Below are positions 43,958 through 55,641 of a stretch of DNA of 64,000 nucleotides, in pieces (position 1 is the stretch's first letter; each line of letters begins with the position of its first letter). Origin of the DNA: Dipteris shenzhenensis. Lineage: Eukaryota > Polypodiophyta > Polypodiopsida > Gleicheniales. Location: the NCBI GenBank assembly GCA_047967505.1, contig CM106541.1; one strand, given 5' to 3'. The translations under genes and the position numbers were made by a program. The notes beneath the pieces are model-generated. The model saw only the letters and a program-made list of their open reading frames with translations, was not told the origin of the DNA and ran no database searches.

Positions 43958-46675
43958 CCCCTGCATAAGTCCAAGATCTTTCATGTTGAACTCTGCAGAT
44001 TAGTCTCGTTTCAACTTCTTGATGAAGTTGCTTCCAGTCACAATTGGATCACCTACATAGTACAAAAGTGCAATAGTGATGTCTTCCCCTAAAATTTGTT
44101 GTAGAGAGTATGATTTGCATTGGATTTCATGTATCCCATATTAGCAAAACACTTGTCGATCCTATTGTACCAACTTTTGGGTGCTTGCTTTAAGCCATAA
44201 AGGCTTTTCTTGAGATGGCAAACTTGATGCTCTTTCCTCGGTTCAACATAACCTACTGTTGTTGCATGTAGACTTCCTCGTCTAGGTAACCTTTGAGAAA
44301 ATCATTCTTGACATTTAGCTAATACACATTCCATCTACTGAGTATTGCTAGTGATATCAAGAATCATATGGAATCCATCTTTGCTATTGGAGCATAAGTC
44401 TCATCATAGTCTTGACCATATTGCTATGCAAATCCTTTTGCAAACTAGTTTGGCTTTGTATCTTTCAATGCTTCTATCTATATTTTACTTCACTTTGTAA
44501 ACCCATTTGCTTTCTATGGCCTATTCTCCTAGTTGAAGGTCGCATAGTTCCCAAGTATTGCATAAAGCTTCCATTTCTTCATTTATAGTACTAGTTTGCC
44601 ATTCCAACTTGTCAATTGTGTCTTTCAAGTATACTGGCTCTTCTGTAGCCATGATGATAGTCATAAGAGCATATTAATTGGTGGTTTCAACCTGAATTGC
44701 TTTGCCTTTCTGAGCATATGTCAATCTGGTTGGTGGTCTGCTTTCCCTAGTAGACCATTTGAGTTGTTGTTGCTCTTCTTGGGGTGTCTCTAGCAATTCT
44801 TACTCTTCTTCATCAACCTTTTCTATAGGTTATTGAGTAATAGGTGTGTCCATCTCCTAAGAATTTGATGTTTTTCATTCTGATTCTTCATCAAAGATTA
44901 CATCTGTGGAGATGATGACCTTGCAGTTGATGGGATCACACAACTTGTATGCTTTGCTTTCTTCATTGTAGCCAACCATGATGCATTTACATGACTTTGA
45001 ATCCAATTTTTTGCGATGATCATCATGTATGTGGGCATACGCTATGCAACCAAATATGCAGAGATGCCCAATGCGTGGTTTGTGTCTAGTGAATGCTTCA
45101 TAAGGTGTCATACCTTGAATCGGTTTGGTCGGAAGTTGATTAAGCAAGTAATTTGCAATGGCAATTGTTTTTGTCCAATAATGATTCGGAAGATGCTTTT
45201 CACTGAGCATTTCTCTAGCACTGTCTACTAAAGTATCGTTCTTCCTTTCAGCTCTTGCATTCTGTTGAGGAGTATTTGCACAAGTGAATTGTCTTTCGAA
45301 TGCCGATACTTTTGCAAAAGTACATGAATGCTAAGGACATGTCTCCTCTGTTTGATCTCATGACTTTGATCTTTCTACTTGTCTGATTTTCTATTTGAAT
45401 TCTTGAAATCTAGAAAAGACTTCAGATTTCTCTTTCAGAAAGTAGACCTAACAATATCTGTTGTAGTCATCGATAAAATTCAAGTAGTAAAATTCAATAT
45501 CTGCTGTAGTCATTGATAAAATTCAAGTATAGAGTGAACCATTGATGCTGTGGGATTGAGCATAATCCCATACATGTGTGTGTATCAAATCAAGAATACC
45601 TCTTGCTCAAGAGGTGATTTTGCCAAAATTGGTTCGTTTTTGTTTACCAAAGCAGCATTCTTTGCAAACTTTTTCAAGAAATTGAAGCTTAGGCATTCCA
45701 ATTGTCATATTCTAATTTTTGAGCTATATCAAGCTTTTGAAATTTACATGTCCATATCCCTTGTACCATATTGTGAAAAGTGGCATTTGTTATTGCTTGA
45801 GCTAACATGGCATGTAAATTTAAAACTGAAGCTAGTATTCTGAACAAGCGTCCTTCCTTGACTACTTTTCCTACTAGCTAATATCCTCTGGATTTGTCTC
45901 TGATCGTGATTCATCTCCATCAAAGATGACTCGATAGTTGTGTTCCATCATTTGCCCAACTGACAAGAGATTCTTGCTGAGCTTCAGAACATAGAGAACA
46001 TCTTTCACCAATCCTTTCAAGCCAATGAGATTGTGAAGCTAGCATTCTGAACAAGCGACCTTTCTTGACTGCTTTTTCTACTAACTAATATCCTCTGGAT
46101 TTGTCTCTGATCGTGCATTCATCTCCATTGAAGATGACTCGATAGTTGTGTTACATCATTTGCCCAACTAACAAGAGGTTCTTGCTGAGCTTTGGAACAT
46201 AGAGAACATCTCTCACCAATCCTTTCAGGCCAGTGAAATTGTTCATAGGGACAATGCCTTTCCCTTGAACTAGATTCTGTGTGCTATTTACTACACTGTA
46301 GCTAACATTATTCTCTGCTTCTAATGGTTTTACTTCTGTAAACCATTCTTGATGCTTTGTCATATGAGATGATGCATCATTGTCAATATATCAAGGATCT
46401 TGATTTGGTAGATCGACTTGATAACTAGATTTCCCTTTTGAATTAATCAATTTCAAGATACACTTTTTTAGTAATCTACATATCCTCACTTGTAAGAAAA
46501 ATATTTTCAAGTTCATTTGCGTAATGACTGTGACTTGAATGTTTGTGATGATTTTCTCTTCCATGGAAATTCCCTCAATCATTGCTGTATTGACCACTAT
46601 AGTTGTACTGCTTCTTACGGCAATCTCTTTCATAATGTCCAAACTTTTGAGAATAGTTACACTGAATGTTTGACA
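43958..46675 (-). mobile_element. Ty1/copia element C, fragment from zinc knuckle to RT
   Basis: It is a member of the copia A family cut on both sides. It begins at the gag zinc knuckle (about 46675), passes through pre-integrase, integrase (LPTKPIQGMTPYEAF, FGCIAYAHIHDD near 45120-45010) and RT, and ends after the FNMKDLGLM segment near 43958. No LTR or RNase H remains. It has more indels than copies A and D. The knuckle has lost its second Cys (NYSQKFGHYERDC). Confidence 0.88.
45830..46243 (-). repeat. 206-bp tandem duplication within copia C
   Basis: GAAGCTAG(T/C)ATTCTGAACA starts both copies (about 45830 and 46036), and CCAATCCTTTCA closes both. The duplicated part is the pre-integrase segment (KLSKNLL...). 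Siblings A and D have it once. Confidence 0.85.
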
Positions 46676-48185
46676 TGTTAATCTCAACTCCCGACCATTG
46701 TCAATTCTGCTGCAACCGACCAGCTATAGCTCTTGCCATAGCAGCTCCTTCAACAGTGAACTCTCCAACTAGCAGCGACAGTAGAGACACCACCGATGGA
46801 ACCTTCAACGACCCGCTTAGCCCCTCAGCTGATCGCCTACACTCCAATACTTGCCTTCTACCAACTCGACCGCCTACACGAAACGTGTGACATCTTCTCC
46901 AACTATCGGCTCCAGCCGCTCTTCAAAGCAACACGTAGGCTCCAAAATACACAGAGCTCACGGTTCCCTCGACACACTTCAGTAGACAGCTACACAGTGA
47001 GCTCCAAGCGTGGATCCAAGAGAGGCCACTTCAAAGAGCTCCTATGCTAGCAACGGTGACCTGCAAGCTCTCGCAACGACTACACAGCGCCATTTCCTAT
47101 GCGACCTCGACAGAAATGAGGCCGGAATCTACAAAGATTCTGTCAGAATCTCAAACATTCCGGTCGCCCTCCTAGCACCACATGGCAGAGAGGGAGGATA
47201 TCCCTTATCCTCAACCTCACCACACATTGAGGTGTGGTCAGCCAAGTGACACGTGGCCCATGTGCCATGTCATCATCGATCGACATGTCATCACTTATTG
47301 CCACATCATCTGACATGTCACCACTACCACGTCATCTGGCCATGTCATCATTGCCACATCAAAATTCCCACATCATTTGCTGACATCATCATCTATGCCA
47401 CCTCAGTTATCTAGTCAGCACTGACCTCTGTAGACACACACAGTGCTTCACAGTCACTGCATGTGACCACTTCTGCCACCTCAGCACAGGCTTCACTGGC
47501 ACTGCTAAGCATAGTGCCACATCATCACTACATGTGACTCACAGTGGCACATCATCATTGAGCACATTTGCACTCCTTTTGCCCCTCCACCTAGATCAAG
47601 TGATATCTCTTGATCCAGGAAGAAGCATTTGACCCAGCACTTAAAAAGAACAAAAGAAAAGGAATTATTTGCTGCTCTTTCATCGATCGACGGTTGGTTT
47701 AGATCTAGATCAAAGTAGACTAGATCACCATAGAGGGGACGCTTTGAATTTTCCCAAGTTGTCAATCTAAGCCATGCCCGAAATTCTCGACTAGTACCTA
47801 CTCGGAGTCAGTCCATATGCTCACATACGGTTTCACATCATTACATTACCTGAAACCTTACGTTCATCAGTTTAGTGAGCAGACTTCAGAGTTTAGAGGC
47901 ATTGCAGATTGATTCAGTGGGCAGATAGCACTTGATTTCACACACACATGCCGCCATTGTAAAGCCTATTTGGCTATCTCACGGCATCATGCACATCATT
48001 TCAGCCTTGTAAAGCCTCTTGGCTATTCCCGGCATCATTGCCACAAGTCGTGTAATACAGATCAGATTTTATATACTACAGCTCTATCTTCACCGACGGT
48101 ACAAAGATTTCACTTAGCATATTCAAAATATTTGCAGTTGATTCAAACATAGATTTTCATGACACTTGAGTACATTTCTTACACC
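46676..48185 (+). other. Leader of copia D, 5' truncated
   Basis: About 1.5 kb precede gag. The last 700 bp (from about 47480) match the copia A leader well. The region 47240-47560 is rich in TGTCATCA/CCACATCA phrases, the complement of the A leader repeats. Confidence 0.7.
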
Positions 48186-48840
48186 ATGTCGACTAGCAAC
48201 CTCAATTTGGAGGCATTTGCTAAGTTAGACAACTCCAATTATGGTACATGGAAATACCGAATGGAGACCATTCTTGTGCTTCAGGACAAATGGGAGTATG
48301 TCGATGGGTCTACACCTAGACCATTGGACAATCCAGCCACCAGTAGCTCTACTCCATTTGTTGTCACAACACCAGCAATGGAATCTACATCAGGCAGAGG
48401 CAGAGGTAGATCATACTAGAAAAGTGGTCATCATCAACAAAATCAAAGTCAGAATCAGCATCAACATCAGCAACATCAGAATTAGTAAAGAGGAAATCAT
48501 TCCAATCGAGGAAGATTCCAAGGACGAGGGAATGCATCCACCAATGTGTTAAACATTCAGTGCAACTATTGTCACAAGTTTGGACACTATGAAAGAGATT
48601 GCTGCAAGAAGCAATACAACCAAGGTGGTCAATCCAACAGTAATCGAGGAAATTCTCGAGGTAGAGGAAATCATCGTGGTGGACATTCTAGTCATAGTCA
48701 TTTTGCAAATGAACATGGAGATATGTTTCTTGCAAGCGAGGAATTGCATCAGACTCATACAATGTACCTACACACTGATTTCAATCCCAAAGAGGATTAT
48801 AGCTATCAAGTCGACCAAGTGGAACAAGATCCTTAGTACA
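48186..48840 (+). pseudogene. copia D gag with internal deletion
   Basis: The ATG at 48186 opens MSTSNLNLEAFAKLDNSNYG. After the TPFVVTTPA region the sequence jumps to the SGRGRGRSY segment next to the zinc knuckle. Compared with copia A about 0.5 kb of capsid sequence (equivalent to roughly 20490-21030) is absent. The CNYCHKFGHYERDC knuckle (about 48558-48600) is intact, but in another frame. Confidence 0.85.
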
Positions 48841-50200
48841 TCAACAACGGTGCATCATCTCATATGACAAATCATCAGGAATGGTTCATAGAGATGAAAC
48901 CATTAGAAGGACAGAAAAATGTCATCTACACAGTAGATAATACACCAAATCCAGTTCAAGGGACATGTGTTATCCCTACGAACAATTTCATGGTACAAAA
49001 GGATTAGTCAAAGATGTGCTCTATGTTCAGAAGCTCAGCAAGAAGGTTTTGTCAATAGGTCAAATGACGGAACACAACTACAAAGTCATCTTTGACGGTG
49101 ATGAATGCACTATCAGAGACAAATCCAAAAGATGTTAGCTAGTAGCAAAAGGTGTCAAGGAAGGATGCTTATACAGAATGTTAGCTACAGTACCAGATAA
49201 GCATGCCATGTCAGCTCAAATGCAATAGATGCCACTATCTGCAAAATGGCACAAGAGATATGGTCATGTCAATTTCAAGTACTCGTTAGATCTCAGGAAT
49301 CAGAATATGGCAATTGGGATTCCGAAGCTACAGTTTCTTGGAAAGGTTTGTGAAGCATGTTGCTTCGACAAACAAAAGTGAGCCAACTTTGTCAAAATTA
49401 CCTCTCGTGCACGAGGTATTCTTGATTTGATTCATACAGATGTATGGGGTTATGCCCAGAGCTGCAGCATCAATGGTTCACTTTACTACTTGATCTTCAT
49501 CGATGACTACAACAGATATTGTTGGGTCTACTTTTTGAAAGAGAAATATAAAGTGTTTTCCAGATTTCAAGAATTCAAAGCCATGGTAGATAACCAAATA
49601 GGCAGAAAGATCAAGGTCATGAGATCAAACAGAGGAGGTGCATACATGTCTTCAGCATTCATGAACTTTTGCAGAAGTCACAGCATACAAAGACAATTCA
49701 CATGTGTAGATACTCCTCAGCAGAATGCAAGAGTTGGAAGGAAGAATGGGACTTTAGTAGAGAGTACTAGAGCAATGCTTAGTGAAAAGAATCTTCCAAA
49801 TCAGTATTGGGTAGAAGCAATAGCTACAACTAACTATTTGCTTAATCGGCTTCCTACCGAACCGATACAAAGTATGACTCCTTATGAAGCATTCACTGCA
49901 CACAAGCCACACATTGGGCATCTCCGCATATTTGGTTGCATAGCATATGCCCACATACATGATGATCATTGCAGGAAATTGGATGCGAAGTCACACAAAT
50001 GCATCATGGTTGGCTACAGTGAAGAAAGCAAAGCATACAAATTGTATGATCCCATCAACCGCAAAGTCATTATCTCCAGAGATGTAATCTTTGATGAGGA
50101 ATCAGAATGGAAAACCTCATTGACATAGGAGATAGAAGCATCGACTTCTCAGTCATCTACAGAACAGGTTGATGAAGAAGAGCAAGAATTGCCAGCAACA
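48841..50200 (+). pseudogene. copia D pre-integrase and integrase, catalytic residues replaced
   Basis: A 233-codon open frame (49427-50128) starts at the integrase core (IHTDVWGYAQ). The usual RSDNGGEY block reads RSNRGGAY and the usual GVAERKNRT block reads ARVGRKNGT. The second Asp and the Glu of the DDE triad are therefore lost while the frame stayed open. The integrase C-terminus (MTPYEAFTAHKPHIGHLRIF) is well kept. The pre-integrase part upstream (48960-49420) has stops. Confidence 0.88.
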
Positions 50201-51490
50201 CCCCAAGCAAAGCCACACTAGCTCAGACGGTCTACTAGGGAAAGCAGCCCTCTAGTAGATTGACATATGCTTAGAAAGGCAAAGCAATTCAGGTGGAAAC
50301 CACCAACTATGCTCTTATGACTACCATCATGGCTACAGAAGAGCCAGTGTACTTCAAAGATGTAGTAGACAAGCCAGAATGGCAAACTGCTATGAATGAA
50401 GAAATGGATGCTTTGTATAAGAATAATACTTGGGAATTATGCGACCTTCCACCAAGAAAGAAGGCCATAGCAACCAAATGGGTATACAAAGTGAAGTACA
50501 ATCCAAATGGAACTATTCAGAGATATAAAGCCAGATTAGTTGCAAAAGGATTTGCACAACAATATGGTCAAGACCATGATGAGACTAATGCTCCAGTAGC
50601 AAAGATGGATTTCCTACAGTTCTTGATATCATTAGCGACACTCAGCAAATGGAATGTGTATCAGCTTGATGTCAAGAATGCATTTCTCAATGGTTATCTA
50701 GACGAGGAAGTCTACATGCAACAACCAACAGGTTATGTTGAACCAGGAAAAGAGAATAAGGTTTTCCATCTCAAGAAAAGTTTCTACAGCTTAAAACAAG
50801 CACCCAGAAGTTGGTAGAATAGAATTGACAAGTATTTTGCTGATTTGGGATACATGAAATCCAATGCAGATCATACTCTCTACTACAAAGTTCAAGGGGA
50901 AGACATTACTATTGCACTTTTGTACGTAGATGATCTAATTGTGATAGGAAGCAAGGATAGCTTCATCTGAAAATTGAAACAAGACTTATCTACAGAGTTT
51001 GACATGAAAGATCTTGGACTTATGCACTATTGTCTTGGAATTGAGTTCTGGAGAGACTCAGATAGCACATTCATGAGTCAGCTCAAGTATGTTGATAGTC
51101 TCCTGAAGAAGTTTCATATGGCAGATTGCAAGATTGCAGCCACTCCCAAGGAATAGAGTTTGAAACTTACTAAAGATTCAAAAAAGCCTACAGTCAATGA
51201 CAGATACTACAAGCAACTCATCGGATCTCTTATATATCTGACAATCACACGGCCAAATATTTGTTATGAAGTAAGTTCACTAGCATAGTTTATGGCAAAT
51301 CCAAAATAGTCTCATTGGAATGTAGCCAAAAGAGTCTTGAGATACATCAGAGGTACAAGACAGTTTGGGATAGAATACAGAGGAAGTCATCCACGGTTGC
51401 ATGGATACTATGACAGTGACTATGCTGGAGATCATGAGACAAGAGATCGACACAGGGATATGCATTTTTCCTTGGTCAAGGTGCTATATC
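50201..51490 (+). pseudogene. copia D reverse transcriptase
   Basis: Conserved blocks in order are WQTAMNEEMDALYKNNTWEL, YKARLVAKGFAQQYG, DVKNAFLNGYLDEEVYM, LKQAPRSW, LLYVDDLIVIGS (catalytic YVDD at about 50920-50935) and MHYCLGIEFW. The frame holds over roughly 1.1 kb but is cut by TAG at 50815, TGA near 50968, TAG near 51154, 51285 and 51307, then by a frameshift near 51490. Most stops fit CAG or CGA precursors. Confidence 0.9.
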
Positions 51491-51494
51491 ATGG

Positions 51495-51890
51495 TTGTCA
51501 AACAAACAACCGACTGTTTCTTTGACTTCGACTGAAGCAGAATATAGAGCACTCACTACAGGTGCATGTGAGGCTATATGGCTCAGAAGACTATTGTCAG
51601 AAATAGATTACTTTGATGAGTCAAAGCCAACAACAATATACTGTGATAATCAATTGGCTCAAGCATTGGCCAAAAATCTAGTATATCACTCCAAGACAAA
51701 GCACATTGATGTCAGAGAGCACTTCATCAGAGAAAGAGTGTTACTTGGTGACATCACACTGCAGCATTGTGATAGCAAAGAGAATGTTGCAGACATCTTT
51801 ACCAAACCACTCGGTAAAGAGCTATTTGAGAAACACCAACTAGCTCTTGGTTTGATGCAGAGGAAGGACATTCCCATTAAAGGGGTGTGA
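51495..51890 (+). pseudogene. copia D RNase H
   Basis: Open frame with [45 protein letters not shown] and [20 protein letters not shown], all standard. It ends at TGA 51888-51890. The domain is intact but separated from RT by the frameshift upstream. Confidence 0.9.
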
Positions 51891-51968
51891 TGGAATGTAA
51901 TGCTCAGTCCTTCTTCGATTCCCTAGAATCATCATGTTGAGGGAAGGCCTACTTCATGATGTTGATCT

Positions 51969-51978
51969 TGAGGGAAGG
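51969..51978 (+). other. Polypurine tract of copia D
   Basis: TGAGGGAAGG lies directly before the LTR boundary. The distance from the pol stop is about 80 bp. Confidence 0.65.
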
Positions 51979-52234
51979 TATTGAGAGTTCATGCTCAACA
52001 TCATGTGATCATGTGTGCATAGCACCATCACATGATCATATGTGCACAGCACTAACCTTATAGAGTGCTATAAAGGAAAGGGTTAGATCCCCTAACCCTA
52101 ACCCTAAAGGGTTTGTATATATTCTATTTTTTCAACTAAATCTAGTGTACAGTTAGTCATTTGTGGTGTGCTCTCTAGCTATGCCCTCTCTCCTCACCTC
52201 CACTCTTCTCCTCTCCCCTCTTCATATTTTGTCA
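51979..52234 (+). repeat. 3' LTR of copia D (256 bp)
   Basis: Collinear with the copia A LTR. It starts TATTGAGAG (TG changed to TA) and ends TTTTGTCA. Inside are three CCCTAA units (about 52088-52107) and a TATATATTC motif near 52118, probably the promoter zone. Confidence 0.85.
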
Positions 52235-52235
52235 A

Positions 52236-52990
52236 ATAGGTCCCTTATGTTACCCCAAAATGTCCCTTATGGTATCCCAAAAAGTCCTAGGGGACCCTAA
52301 AAAGTCTATTTTGGTATCCAAAAAGTCCCTTGTGGGATCTCGAAAGTTTCTTATGAGACCCCAAAAAGTCCCTTATGGTATCCCTAAAAGTCCCCTATGG
52401 TACCTAAAATATTCCTTGGTGGTACCCTAAAAAATCCATTATGTTACTCCAAAAGTCCCTTGTGGTACCCCAAAAGTTATCTTAGAGTACCCAGATAGGC
52501 CCATGTGTCAACCTACAGATTACCTCTTGGTACCTCTTAACTGTACCTAATTGTACCTTTCGAAGTATCTTATAGAGTCGATGTGCCCCAACATACCATT
52601 CAAGGACCAAAGTACATTGTAGAGTATCCCAAAAACTCCCTTGTGGTACCCCCAAATGTTCCTTATGGTACATTAATAATTCCTTATCGTATCTCAAAAA
52701 TTCCCTTATGGTACCCTAGAGACTTCCTTATGGTATCCCAAAAAGTCCCTTGTGGTACCCTAAAAGTTCCCTTGTGTATCCAAAAATGTCCTCTATGGTA
52801 ATCTACAAATAACCTCCTGGTACGTCTTCAAGGTACTAGATTGTACCTTTTGATGTACCTTATAGAATCAAAGTACTCCAACACACCATCGTAAGTACAT
52901 TGTAGAAGTCAAAGTACCCCAAGGTATGTTGAACTAAAAGTACCATAGTGTACCTTTGAAGTACCCTATGAAACTCAAAGTACCCCAAGG
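52236..52990. repeat. Minisatellite, unit about 22 bp (TCCCTTATGGTACCCCAAAA)
   Basis: About 25-30 degenerate units follow each other directly after the copia D LTR, gradually changing into AAGTACCCCAAGGTA-type units towards 52990. Many units contain GGTACC. The unit length is not a multiple of three, so no repeat protein is expected. The 72-codon ORF at 52583-52801 is a by-product. Confidence 0.9.
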
Positions 52991-53149
52991 TACTATCCAA
53001 ACTACCCTGGGGTATGGCATTAGTTGGTCAACCAGTCGTCCAAATTAAATCCCCAAATTTTATAGAGAATTTAATTTTTAAAATATGTTTTAATAGTTTT
53101 TAATTCCCATCGATTTAATTCCATGTCCAATCCCTACTTAACACTATCA

Positions 53150-54110
53150 CACCTATTCACAAGGTAGGGGAACCCATGAGTTTGGGAACTATAGAACCAT
53201 TATGATTGGACATGTCATGTCCAAGATCTATGCATCAATAATTGATATAGAGGGACTAGCCAGTTTGCAGAAATGCAGGGGCTCATGGCAGAGGGGTAGG
53301 CAAGATTTCAAAATGACCACACGACCATGGATCATGTACTCACAGTCAAGAGTGTCATAGAGGAGGCTAGGTTACGGAAGTAGAGGGTATATTGTTGCTT
53401 TTTGGACTTTCATAAAGCATTGACATGGTTCCACGAGCTTGCCTCATTAGGTGCTTACAAGAGTTACAGCATGGATCAAAGATCATATGGACTATTATGG
53501 TGCTTCATGAGAGTGTCTCAATTTGGACTAGTGCCGGGTGGACAAAGGAGATCATGAAAACCATTGGGAACTAGGGTTGGATGGTTGCTCACACTAATAC
53601 TCTGATTTAGATCCTCATGTACACAAATGACATGGTACTAATGTTCTCCTCTGCTAAGGGCCTAGAGAGACATCTAGATGCACTGTAGGCCTTCTATGAG
53701 TCACATGATTTGACGGTAAACCTTGGCAAGACCAAGGTTATGACCAACACATCTTGAGCCATGCATAGGGAGTGATGGATCTTCAGTTGATATTGTTTCC
53801 TCATACACCTACCTAGGTGTTGTCTTCTCTAGCCCGCTTCTCTAGCCCGACTTTCAATATGAGACTAGTGATGCAAATAGACAATGCTTCCGCTCCCACT
53901 TCTAGGCCCATTGGACCAAGGTTATTCCCTTTGATTCCTTGGTTCGACTTGCTGGCATGTATGGTAGCCCTTGGTGGTGGGGACAGACCTCTCCAACATA
54001 GAATGAAGGGGAGAAAAGCCTTCGATGGGTTGTGTCCTTTCTACATATACAGTGGCAATAGTTGGAGCTTTAGCAAATGATTTTGGGATCCGAGATCCTA
54101 TTGTAAGATA
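53150..54110 (+). mobile_element. Non-LTR (LINE) reverse transcriptase remnant
   Basis: In shifting plus frames the sequence gives GNYRTIMIGHVMSKIYASII, then QAGFQNDHTTMDHVLTVK-like and VYCCFLDFHKAFDMVPR-like segments. These match LINE RT motifs 2-4, including the first catalytic Asp in the LDFHKAFD block. The later TNDMVL segment is where the catalytic ADD would lie, and it does not keep DD. SSYTYLGVVFSS and a LYG-W-like segment follow in the usual LINE order. At least ten stops and several frameshifts make it a relic. No endonuclease domain or polyA tail is recognised. Confidence 0.75.
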
Positions 54111-54726
54111 GCATAAAAGGAGAAGGTAGCTCACGGAGTCACCTTCATTATAAAATGAATATAATATAAAGAGATACCATTCTTATAAAACCTGCATAAT
54201 ATCAATGTGATTAGGAATAATAATGTTAAGATTGAAAGTTGGAGTTAGGCAGTGGGTGGGCACATGCTTTTTGTAGCCCCTTTGCACATGGGGGAAAACA
54301 TCTTCACAACATGCGACTCAAGGGCTTCACAAGACTACTCAATAACCTCAACAATAGGATACACACAAGTGTGGAAGAACTGCTCCACAACCCTACCACA
54401 ACCCTACTATAGAATATGCACTATGGGGTTGGATGAATTGCTCTAGCAGATGATGGAAAACACCAAGGGGGGGGGGGGGCTATATATAGCCCCAGCCTTC
54501 CCATGGTCGGTAAGTTAGAGAGGGAGCTAACCATCTTGCAAGTGGGCCAACATCAACTACCCTAACATGGTCCAACCAGCATGCATCATCAGCCTATAAA
54601 GGGTTTCTAGTGCTTGCCAACATGTGGGCCAACAAGGGGCTCAGGAGGCATGCAATACCTACCCCAAACTACCCTCACGGGGGCAGGCACACCCACAAGC
54701 ACTAGCCCTCTCTCATATGTGACATC

Positions 54727-54786
54727 AGGAGATGTTCACCTTCAACAGAAACATGGAGGAGATGTTCACCTTCAACAGAAACATGG
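54727..54786. repeat. 30-bp tandem duplication
   Basis: AGGAGATGTTCACCTTCAAC begins both copies, at 54727 and about 54757. A poly-G run (54468-54478) followed by the small palindrome GGGGCTATATATAGCCCC lies 250 bp upstream. Confidence 0.85.
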
Positions 54787-55640
54787 TATTACTTCAACAC
54801 AATGAGGCTAATCTCTTCCCAATATGTGATTTTCTTCCATACAAAACCCAATGCAAAGATCCAACATTTTAAGGGATGGATTTTAAACAAATTGTTTGGT
54901 CAAGATACTGAAAGCTTGGCATACAAAAATCACTCATGATCATGCAAATGCAAATTAGTCACACATTCCTATATTAGAGCTTTGTCACAATAATTTTATC
55001 ATAATCACCTGGAAGCTAGGCATTTTCAAAGACATATTAGTTGGACAAAAACTCTTTGACACGCAAAGTACCATTTAAAAACTAGATAGCAAGAAACTCT
55101 ATCAACACAAAAGGGGGATTGTGCATTCTGATTGTGAGACAATTACTTGTATAAAAATGGTTTGTATTTATTCCTGTGGGTACTTGGAACTCAAAAACTA
55201 GTTAAGAATCTTTTCACCACAAGCACCAAACTCATGAGATATACAGTAGTAGAATAGTTCAAAAATGCCTCAAAAATATTGCACAAATTTGAGCCAAACA
55301 CTCTTATACAAGAGAAACGAGGGTGGATGGGAAGGAGCCTAGAGAAAAGGATTGAAGGAGAAAGATAGGTGAGGGATAAACAAGACAATGAATAGGATAT
55401 AAGCCTAAGGTACCTTCATGCCTTTGCTATCCTATCCCCCAAAACCCCTCCTTCTAGATCTGAGAACACCCTTCAAATGCTACACACGCTACTGAACTCC
55501 CAAACAATCCACACCTTGCACACTTGTCTTCAGACCCTCTGAATGACGGCCCGCAAACTCCATGCAGTTCATTGGCTCCAAGCTCCCTCCACATCTTGGG
55601 TATGTAGCCAACCTTTGGGTCTGAACCATTTGAGAGTGTA
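54787..55640. other. No gene recognised
   Basis: AT-rich, with short ORFs only on both strands. Confidence 0.55.
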
Positions 55641-55641
55641 G

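Larger units (their letters stand above)
46676..52234 (+). mobile_element. Ty1/copia element D, 3' LTR present, 5' LTR missing
   Basis: Plus-strand sibling of copia A. It holds part of the leader, gag (with an internal deletion), pre-integrase, integrase, RT, RNase H, a polypurine tract and the 3' LTR. Its left side meets element C head to head at about 46676, so the first part of the leader and the 5' LTR are lost. Stops and a few frameshifts break the polyprotein. Confidence 0.9.

Noticed and set aside
51886-51978. LTR of copia D starting at 51886, directly after an AAAGGGG tract
   Set aside because: Homology with the copia A LTR begins only at about 51981, and a better polypurine tract (TGAGGGAAGG) lies directly before it.
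52088-52107. Interstitial telomere
   Set aside because: Only three CCCTAA units occur, inside an LTR and shared with the copia A LTR, so they belong to the element.
52583-52801. Repeat protein with KVPxGTLK-like units
   Set aside because: The DNA repeat is about 22 bp, not a multiple of three; the frame is open only by chance.
52236-52990. CRISPR array
   Set aside because: Units are contiguous, degenerate and lack unique spacers of constant length; the context is a plant nuclear genome.
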